In this document: positions 31,532 to 36,885 of the stretch, one piece after another
Position numbering within the stretch: position 1 is the first letter of the stretch
How the letters are laid out: each line of letters begins with the position of its first letter
Assembly: GCA_024223125.1 (NCBI GenBank)
Contig: JAAEOP010000621.1
Coordinates: 1-36,885, forward strand
DNA length: 36,885 bases
Origin: Chloroflexota bacterium
GTDB taxonomy: Bacteria > Chloroflexota > Anaerolineae > Promineifilales > Promineifilaceae
Direction: 5' to 3'
Translations under genes and position numbers: made by a program
The notes under the pieces: model-generated
Seen by the model: only the letters and a program-made list of their open reading frames with translations
The model's database searches: none
Told to the model about the DNA's origin: nothing

Positions 31532-32194
31532 TTACGGTACACAAATAACTTGGGTTTCGTAAATCGAATAATTGGCGTCCAAATTATTACGGGCTTGCAG
31601 ATCAGCCAATGTGGTGTTGAAGCGCTGTGCTAAACCGAACGGTGTATCACCCTGTATCACCACATACGCCTGCCAATCGCCGCAGGATGCCGAATCCCCG
31701 ACCGGCAGTGAAAGAACATTGCCAACGATAATATCTGACGCCGAAATATCGTGTTTAGCCATCAAGGCGATGCTGGTAAGCTGCTCTACCTGAATGCGGT
31801 AAAGAGTATCTCCTTGTTTGACGGTGTAGCCAATAAAGATGAGATGATTGGCGGGTTGACCGCCCGTGGAATCCTGGGCTGTGGCGGGCTGTGCCTGTGG
31901 AGCCGCTTCTTCTGCCTGTGGGGTCGGTTCGGGAGTGGGTTCGGTGGCCTGTTCTTCTGCCGGGGCTGCTTCTGGTGGGGGGGGCGTTTCGGCGACGATT
32001 TCGGGGCGTTGGTTGGGGTCTATTTGTAGGGTGATGGTTTCACCGTTAATGGTGACAGTGTGAATGGGGTCTTGTACGGCCGTGTCCAGGTCAGGTCGCT
32101 CCAACACAATAGACACCACTAAAAAGACACCAATTGCCAGCACAATAGCCATCATAATCATCAGCAATACAATAGAGGATTCTGGTCTTTTCAT
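31532..32194 (-). CDS. Membrane-anchored protein with two C-terminal LysM domains
   Basis: A 220-residue protein with one N-terminal membrane segment (SSIVLLMIMMAIVLAIGVFL), a short beta segment, a Pro/Glu/Gln-rich linker at about 65-115 and two LysM-type domains (YTVKQGDTLYRIQVEQL and YVVIQGDTPFGLAQRFN). The second domain contains Cys residues in SASCGDW and QVICVP that may form a disulfide. It would bind peptidoglycan on the outside. The M24 gene starts 17 bp after it on the same strand, so they may form an operon, although their functions are not obviously linked. No catalytic domain is visible. Confidence 0.85.
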   Translation of the reverse strand: MKRPESSIVLLMIMMAIVLAIGVFLVVSIVLERPDLDTAVQDPIHTVTINGETITLQIDPNQRPEIVAETPPPPEAAPAEEQATEPTPEPTPQAEEAAPQAQPATAQDSTGGQPANHLIFIGYTVKQGDTLYRIQVEQLTSIALMAKHDISASDIIVGNVLSLPVGDSASCGDWQAYVVIQGDTPFGLAQRFNTTLADLQARNNLDANYSIYETQVICVP

Positions 32195-32452
32195 ACGGCC
32201 GCCTTGCCACTGTTTATTCTACTTAACATTCAACTTCCAGGAGGTTTGATCCCAAATCCAGACCCTAACTAATACCTCTTTGAAGTTTCTTATAGACTCT
32301 TTCAGTACCCAACTAAAGTTATTTAAGCACATTAAAAGTCTATTGACAACGCTTCATGAGGAAAACAACCATCATTTGAACACATTAACTTTGATGGTAA
32401 CTGGCTTGTTCTTTGGTCACCATATACTTAAAAATTAAACACGCAAGACTGG
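32195..32452. other. Intergenic region, nothing recognised
   Basis: AT-rich stretch between the LysM gene and the HAD hydrolase gene, both on the minus strand. I see no gene, hairpin terminator, tRNA or repeat. TTGACA at 32343-32348 has no matching -10 box at the right distance. Confidence 0.4.
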
Positions 32453-33124
32453 TTATTGGTTCTGAATCGTTTGCGACTGTCTTAAAATAAGAGGCAGCGC
32501 TGTTAGATCGCATACAACATGATGAGGCAAGTCATGGGTTTTGCGTTGGCGGTCTACCAGATAAGCGCTCATCCCCAATGCCTGCGCGCCGGCGACATTG
32601 TCTGGCTCATCATCAAAGAAAAGGCATTGGTGTGGCAGGGTGATCAGGGTTTGAGATATGGTCAGGTATGCGGCCGGTTTTGGTTTGGCAGCCCCGATAA
32701 CTGTCGCAGAACAGGCAGCATCCACCAGTTCTGCTAGACCCACAGCAATTAAAGAGTCATACAAGCTGGCCAGAGTGAAGTTAGAAAGCACTCCGGTACG
32801 CAAGCCATGTTTACGGGCCGTCAGCAAGGCGGTGTAAGCATCGGCAAAGGGCTGTAAAAATAGTTTGTAATCTACATAGTGCAGCCGGGTACGAATAGAA
32901 AGGGGCAGATTTAAATCACTGCTTAGATTGTCCCAGAATCCAGACCAGAATTTTGTTTCTTCTAGTAGGTTCCGAGGAAACCCGGTTTTGGCTCCCCACT
33001 TTTTCCAACGTGAGGCCAGGTCATAAATAGAAATGGGCAGCAACGACTCAAAATAGGCGATCCCCGCCTGGATGTCAAACTCGGTTAATACACCATCACG
33101 ATCAAAAATAACGGCCAAAAACAT
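32453..33124 (-). CDS. HAD-family hydrolase
   Basis: A 223-residue haloacid-dehalogenase-fold phosphatase-like enzyme. Motif I FDRDGVLTEF supplies the two catalytic Asp residues, motif II GVLSNFT the Ser/Thr-type position, motif III KPKPAAY the Lys, and motif IV CLFFDDEPDNVAGAQALGM the acidic pair. An alpha-helical cap domain lies between motifs I and II, as in the HAD-IA group. The substrate is unknown, perhaps a small phosphorylated metabolite. Neighbouring genes on the minus strand give no clue. The length matches small HAD-IA phosphatases such as phosphoglycolate phosphatase, but I cannot assign that activity. Confidence 0.88.
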   Translation of the reverse strand: MFLAVIFDRDGVLTEFDIQAGIAYFESLLPISIYDLASRWKKWGAKTGFPRNLLEETKFWSGFWDNLSSDLNLPLSIRTRLHYVDYKLFLQPFADAYTALLTARKHGLRTGVLSNFTLASLYDSLIAVGLAELVDAACSATVIGAAKPKPAAYLTISQTLITLPHQCLFFDDEPDNVAGAQALGMSAYLVDRQRKTHDLPHHVVCDLTALPLILRQSQTIQNQ

Positions 33125-33206
33125 ATCTGTCTACCTGAAAGAAATACCCTATACGAGTGCCCCTTCCGGCCGGATAACAGCCGAAAAGAGGCATTCATTA
33201 ATGAGT

Positions 33207-34376
33207 CTAATCCTGCATTCCCTGAATAAATTTTCTGTGCATTCTGTTTATTTTTAGCTTCATAATAATGTCAGCATTTTCCGGCTCACGCAGGTAGATG
33301 CCATACAATGCCGCTTGAATATCAAAATTGGGATCCGCCCAAACCTGATCTGCCAGAGCGCTCAATTCGGCATCATCGGCAATCATCATAATGCGTTCAT
33401 TAAAGGTGAAGCCCATAACCGATTCACCGCTAGCCAGCCCATCATGGGTGATGATTTTAACGAGGGCCGGTTCTACTGTGTGAACAAAGTTAGGCTGGAC
33501 GGCAACCATCACGGCCGTTACATCTGGCACCGACGCAAAAGCAGCGCCCCCCAAACCCATCTGCACATTGGCATATTGCTGCAAGGGGCCAGCAATCAAT
33601 TGAGCCACCGGTGTACCGTTTTGGGTTATGTCGTCAATATCACTTTGTGAAATGGTGAAGTTTGAAAATGTGTCCAGCGGAATAATGGTGATGGGTAAAC
33701 TGGAAGATAGCACATAGTCGGCCGCTTCCGGGTCTTGCCAGAAGTTGAACTCCGCCACAGGCGTCTGATTGCCACCATTCTTAGCCCCGCCCAAAACGAT
33801 GATTTCACTAAACAGCGCCATTTCAATGGGATACAGTTCGATGGCATCGGCCAGATTGGTTAAGGGGCCGAGAGCAACCAACTTGGCGCCGGGGTTATTC
33901 ACGGCCGTATCCCGATAAAACGCAGCCACATCATTGGGAATAGCGCTCAAATCATGCGGGTTGGACATGCCTACAAACCACAATCCATCCGGCCCATGAA
34001 GCAGAGAAGGGGTATGACTGAGGGGTTTGACTGAGGGCTGATTTACTCCCATGATGACCGGAATATCTGTTCGGCCGGCCGTTTCTAGTAGCGTCAGTAC
34101 ATTATTGGTGGCATTTTCGACGCTGGTATTCCCGGCTACCGTCGTAATACCTAATACCTCCACCGGATACCGATCCTGGCCGAACAACCAGGCCAATGCT
34201 GTAGCGTCATCTACGCCCGGTTCAGTGTCAATGATGACCGGCACAGGGTCACGGTCGGCAAAGGTATTTGTAGTGACAGCGCCAAACACGGCCGTTAACA
34301 CCACCAGTCCGACAATGAATAACGCCAGCTTTCGATTCAACAAACGTGTAGAAAGTGAGGAACGATGAAACAACAT
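33207..34376 (-). CDS. Secreted inosine-uridine-type nucleoside hydrolase
   Basis: Predicted ribonucleoside hydrolase (IU-nucleoside hydrolase family) that splits the N-glycosidic bond. Residues 1-41 (from ATG 34376) form an N-terminal signal or anchor (RKLALFIVGLVVLTAVFGAV). The Asp-rich Ca-binding start is DTEPGVDDATALAWL; relatives usually have DxDPGxDD, so the second Asp is Glu here. TTVAGNTSVENATNNV, PVIMG and AEFNFWQDPEAADYV are also conserved. The ATG at 34376 is preferred because CTGGAG precedes it; a longer frame reaches 34409. The family is usually cytoplasmic, so extracellular nucleoside salvage is an unusual but plausible role. Confidence 0.9.
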   Translation of the reverse strand: MLFHRSSLSTRLLNRKLALFIVGLVVLTAVFGAVTTNTFADRDPVPVIIDTEPGVDDATALAWLFGQDRYPVEVLGITTVAGNTSVENATNNVLTLLETAGRTDIPVIMGVNQPSVKPLSHTPSLLHGPDGLWFVGMSNPHDLSAIPNDVAAFYRDTAVNNPGAKLVALGPLTNLADAIELYPIEMALFSEIIVLGGAKNGGNQTPVAEFNFWQDPEAADYVLSSSLPITIIPLDTFSNFTISQSDIDDITQNGTPVAQLIAGPLQQYANVQMGLGGAAFASVPDVTAVMVAVQPNFVHTVEPALVKIITHDGLASGESVMGFTFNERIMMIADDAELSALADQVWADPNFDIQAALYGIYLREPENADIIMKLKINRMHRKFIQGMQD

Positions 34377-34611
34377 GATGATTAACTCCAGGGTATAGAT
34401 ATTGTGCACAGCTTAACAGTGCCAACCGGTAAATTACTGGTTAACGACCGTTCTTAAGAAGATAAATAAAACTGCGGGTGGCTCCTGCTTTTTTAGTTGA
34501 GGATGCTTATTCACTCCACCTGCGATGTATAACTTCAATGCCGTATAAATAAGCAGTATAGGGGAGAATATGACGATTAAAATTAAAATGGGCCCATTTA
34601 GGAGCAATGTA

Positions 34612-36060
34612 CTACCGGTCTCTTGTAGCCAGTTGTTGCCCTAACAGCTGATTGACCAGTTTAGGATTTGCTTTTCCTTTCGTTTGCTGCATCACCTGCC
34701 CCACAAACCAGCCGCGCAATTTACCTTCCCCGGCCACATAACGAGATACCATTTCCGGGTTATCAGCCAAAATTTGGCTGACGAGCGCTGCCAATGCCGC
34801 TTCGTCAGAGATTTGGGCCAACCCTTTGACCTGTACAATATTGGCAGCCGATTGGCCGGTCATGAACATGTCGGCCAATACCTCTTTGGCAATGTTATTG
34901 TTGAGGGTGTTCTTTTCTACCAGGCCAATTAACTCGACCAGACCGGCCGGGGTCACTTGAATTTGTTTGATGGTTTGCTTGTGTTCATTCATCAGCCGGA
35001 ACAGTTCGTTGATCATCCATTTAGATACAGATTTGGGATTGCCGCCAGCAGCAACGGCCGTGTCCAACCATTCCCCCACCGCCCGCTCCTCAGACAACAC
35101 TTGCGCTTCATAATCGGTAAGATGAAGGTCGGCAACATAGCGTTGGATTTTGGCGTCTGGTAGTTCCGGCAAGGCTGCTTTCGTCTCCGCAATCCACTCC
35201 TCAGAAATAAACAGAGGCGGTAAATCTGGCTCCGGAAAGTAGCAGTAATCTTCCGCTTCCTCCTTTACGCGCTGGCTAAACGTGTACTTCTTGTCTTCGT
35301 TCCAACCGCGTGTTTCCTGTACCACCTGTCCCCCCGAAGTCACCACCTGAATCTGCCGCTGAATTTCATACGCCGTGCCATCTCCCAACACTTTGAAGCT
35401 GTTCAGGTTTTTCAGTTCCGTGCGTGTGCCAAATTCAGCGCTACCCGCCGGCCGGATGGAGATGTTTGGCTCCACGCGCAAAACCCCTTTTTCCATATCG
35501 CCGCTGTTGACGCCTAAATAGCGCAAAATCTGGCGGATTTTCATGGCATAGGTGCGGGCTTCTTCGCCGCTGTGGATGTCCGGTTCGGTGACAATTTCTA
35601 GCAAGGGTACACCGGCACGGTTGTAATCTACCAATGATGTACCGTCATCCTGATGAGTCAGCTTGCCGGTGTCTTCTTCCATGTGTACCCGGCGGATACA
35701 GATGCGTTTTTGACGGCCGTCTGCCAACCCAATATCCAAATGCCCATTCACCCCAATCGGCTCCTCATACTGGCTAATTTGGTATCCTTTGGGCAAGTCG
35801 GGGTAAAAGTAATTTTTGCGGGCAAAAATATTGTGCTGGTTGATGGTACAGTTCAAAGCCAACGCCACGCGCAGGGCATAATCTACCGCTTGTTTGTTAA
35901 TGACTGGCAGCGTTCCGGGCATACCGAGGCAGAGGGGGTGTACGGCCGTGTTTGGTTCGGCTTCCACACTATCCACCACTGGCGCGCTGGTAAACATCTT
36001 CGATTTTGTCATCAATTCTGCATGAATTTCCAGGCCAATAATTGCTTCGTATTTTTCCAT
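34612..36060 (-). CDS. gatB: Asp/Glu-tRNA(Asn/Gln) amidotransferase subunit B
   Basis: GatB binds misacylated Glu-tRNA(Gln) or Asp-tRNA(Asn) and, with GatA and GatC, converts it to the amide form. The 482 residues match the family's usual length: [15 protein letters not shown] at the start, [34 protein letters not shown], and the C-terminal YqeY-like helical domain ending [17 protein letters not shown]. Zinc-binding Cys residues of some GatB proteins are reduced to a single one near CLGMPG. No gatA or gatC is in the window. The ATG lies 8 bp from the stop of the PIN toxin gene upstream on the same strand. Confidence 0.96.
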   Translation of the reverse strand: MEKYEAIIGLEIHAELMTKSKMFTSAPVVDSVEAEPNTAVHPLCLGMPGTLPVINKQAVDYALRVALALNCTINQHNIFARKNYFYPDLPKGYQISQYEEPIGVNGHLDIGLADGRQKRICIRRVHMEEDTGKLTHQDDGTSLVDYNRAGVPLLEIVTEPDIHSGEEARTYAMKIRQILRYLGVNSGDMEKGVLRVEPNISIRPAGSAEFGTRTELKNLNSFKVLGDGTAYEIQRQIQVVTSGGQVVQETRGWNEDKKYTFSQRVKEEAEDYCYFPEPDLPPLFISEEWIAETKAALPELPDAKIQRYVADLHLTDYEAQVLSEERAVGEWLDTAVAAGGNPKSVSKWMINELFRLMNEHKQTIKQIQVTPAGLVELIGLVEKNTLNNNIAKEVLADMFMTGQSAANIVQVKGLAQISDEAALAALVSQILADNPEMVSRYVAGEGKLRGWFVGQVMQQTKGKANPKLVNQLLGQQLATRDR

Positions 36061-36067
36061 ATCTATT

Positions 36068-36478
36068 TTAGATTTGTGGACTGATCAGATTAACCGTGGG
36101 GTAGTAGGTGCGATATCTGGCTACATCCCGCGTGATTAAATCTACATTCAGGACAGCAGCATGCACGCCGATGAAAAAATCAGGGAGGGGAGACGATTTT
36201 GTTCCTTTATTTTTCCTGTATTGCAAGAAAACTTTGCCCGCTAAGAACAATGCCTCTTTGGGTATTTCTAACATCTGAAAATCAGCTATTTTCAGCGATT
36301 CCTCCAACTCTTCAATTCGATTAAACCCGATTGACAGTTCCGTATATACAATCGGATTTATAAACAGCTTATGGGTAGCTCCATATTGATTTAGAGTTTC
36401 TTCGGACCATTCTCCCCAATTCGGATCGTCCAGAAAAACATCCAATATAACGTTGGAATCCACAAACATTCCACTCAT
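36068..36478 (-). CDS. PIN-domain toxin (VapC-like)
   Basis: A 136-residue ribonuclease-type toxin of the PIN superfamily. It shows [15 protein letters not shown] (first acidic residue), [12 protein letters not shown] (conserved Glu), [15 protein letters not shown] (third acidic residue) and [14 protein letters not shown] (fourth). All four positions are filled, so it should be active. The gene overlaps the antitoxin by 4 bp (ATGA) and ends 8 bp before gatB, so it may be co-transcribed with it. The region is rich in A/T and has no CGGCCG, which suits recent acquisition. A different antitoxin family distinguishes this pair from the Phd/VapC pair at 5958-6679. Confidence 0.88.
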   Translation of the reverse strand: MSGMFVDSNVILDVFLDDPNWGEWSEETLNQYGATHKLFINPIVYTELSIGFNRIEELEESLKIADFQMLEIPKEALFLAGKVFLQYRKNKGTKSSPLPDFFIGVHAAVLNVDLITRDVARYRTYYPTVNLISPQI

Positions 36479-36702
36479 GATTCTGACCTTGTTAATGCCA
36501 TAATTTCTTCGGTAGACATCTTAACAGTGGCAATGCCGCGTAGTTTTGAAAATCGTTTGACAGTTGGGTTGTTGTTTATTTTCACGATATAAACGCGGTT
36601 ATCTTCACCAACAATAAAATCTACTTCTGAGGCTGGCGTAATTTTCATCTTTTTGCGAATCTTAAGCGGGATTGTGACCTGACCTTTTGTTGTAACACGC
36701 AT
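36475..36702 (-). CDS. AbrB/SpoVT-type antitoxin
   Basis: A 75-residue swapped-hairpin DNA-binding protein, the partner of the PIN toxin that follows. The N-terminal half MRVTTKGQVTIPLKIRKKM is the standard AbrB motif, with VDFIVGEDNRVYIVKI as its second beta-hairpin. The C-terminal tail (KRFSKLRGIATVKMSTEEI) would bind the toxin. AAGGAG lies upstream of the ATG. It probably represses the operon by binding its own promoter between 36703 and 36770. Its gene overlaps the toxin by 4 bp, consistent with translational coupling. Confidence 0.88.
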   Translation of the reverse strand: MRVTTKGQVTIPLKIRKKMKITPASEVDFIVGEDNRVYIVKINNNPTVKRFSKLRGIATVKMSTEEIMALTRSES

Positions 36703-36754
36703 AATCTTCTCCTTTGTTGATAATAAGTAAGAATTCCATCAGTATTACTCGACG

Positions 36755-36802
36755 TTCGCTTAAATTTTGACATAAAAAGCAAATTTGGTACACCTATGAA
36801 TT
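36755..36802. mobile_element. Probable left end of the IS1634-like element
   Basis: The sequence starting TTCGCTTAAATTTTGACATA lies immediately upstream of the transposase start and has a similar inverted counterpart near the left edge of the window (about 130-161). Short and AT-rich, so the exact boundary is unknown. Confidence 0.35.
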
Positions 36803-36885
36803 ATGATGAGTGTACCAGACAAACGAATCAACACAGAACGGGTAGACGATCTACCCATTATCTACGGATTGTTACAAAAAATGGA
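36803..36885 (+). CDS. Transposase, IS1634-like with DUF4277 start (partial)
   Basis: The gene runs off the right edge; 27 codons are visible from ATG 36803 (or ATG 36806). The peptide INTERVDDLPIIYGLLQKM matches the start of the DUF4277 domain at the N terminus of IS1634-family transposases (TERVDDIPLLxxxLxxM). No Shine-Dalgarno sequence is clear. The upstream region from about 36755 (TTCGCTTAAATTTTGACA) probably contains the left terminal inverted repeat of the element. Confidence 0.65.
   Translation, partial: MMSVPDKRINTERVDDLPIIYGLLQKM

Larger units (their letters stand above)
272..35949. repeat. Highly iterated palindrome ACGGCCGT, about 57 exact copies
   Basis: Reading every line by eye I counted about 57 exact copies of ACGGCCGT, from 272-279 to 35942-35949, and about as many again of the core CGGCCG with other flanks. 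A random 8-mer would occur roughly once in this length. Most copies lie inside genes and in all three frames: Thr-Ala-Val (ACG GCC GTn), Asn/Asp-Gly-Arg (nAC GGC CGT) and Arg-Pro (CGG CCG). This shows that DNA sequence rather than protein sequence is favoured. Both toxin-antitoxin regions, the palindromic elements and the window edges are nearly free of it. The count may be off by a few. Confidence 0.93.

Overview
The window reads as chromosomal DNA of a Chloroflexota bacterium, probably Anaerolineae-like. This is an inference from style, not from a marker gene. The pointers are membrane proteins with long Pro/Thr linkers and SH3 or LysM domains, a GT39 glycosyltransferase carrying beta-sandwich repeats, a stand-alone ftsZ away from a dcw cluster, a MEMO1-family protein, and several lipoproteins with a plain LAAC lipobox. 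Most genes are housekeeping or cell-envelope genes. No phage, CRISPR array, rRNA or tRNA was seen.

Layout. 1-304: AT-rich edge, possibly the end of an insertion sequence. 305-5853: murJ (-), a large GT39 glycosyltransferase (+), prephenate dehydratase pheA (-). 5958-7022: a Phd/VapC toxin-antitoxin pair followed by a palindromic element with a target duplication. 7023-11372: a degenerate UvrD-like protein (-) and a secreted subtilase (+). 11373-12101: a decayed ATPase-regulator pseudogene, the ftsZ terminator and a hairpin-rich stretch. 12102-13595: an HTH gene and ftsZ in one operon (-) behind two inverted repeats. 14023-17821: MEMO-family protein (-), M1 peptidase lipoprotein (+), unknown lipoprotein (-). 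17921-18015: a second palindromic mobile element. 18113-19838: methyltransferase (+) and SH3 protein (-). 20041-25347: a plus-strand run of ECF sigma factor, membrane anti-sigma candidate, ABC ATPase, ABC permease, DUF192 protein and LysM-M23 peptidase. 25552-27595: two unrecognised genes with winged-helix-like segments. 27648-34376: a minus-strand run of pgk, DUF190, crcB, a frameshifted DUF4352-like lipoprotein pseudogene, a divergent M24 protein, a LysM protein, a HAD hydrolase and a nucleoside hydrolase. 34612-36702: gatB and an AbrB/PIN toxin-antitoxin pair. 36803-36885: start of an IS1634-like transposase.

The most striking signals are not genes. (1) The octamer palindrome ACGGCCGT occurs about 57 times by my hand count, where about one would be expected; it occurs in all reading frames and looks like a highly iterated palindrome analogous to cyanobacterial HIP1. 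(2) At least seven intergenic sites are built of imperfect 7-bp tandem units, often in two opposed arrays, and several supply the stop codon of the neighbouring gene. (3) Two miniature palindromic elements carry perfect 8-bp and 10-bp flanking duplications. (4) Several genes appear to have leaderless promoters.

How the genes work together: murJ, ftsZ, the two LysM proteins and the GT39 enzyme serve the cell envelope. The sigma/anti-sigma/ABC cluster looks like an envelope-stress regulon with its own exporter. crcB with DUF190 handles fluoride. pheA, pgk and gatB are core metabolism and translation.
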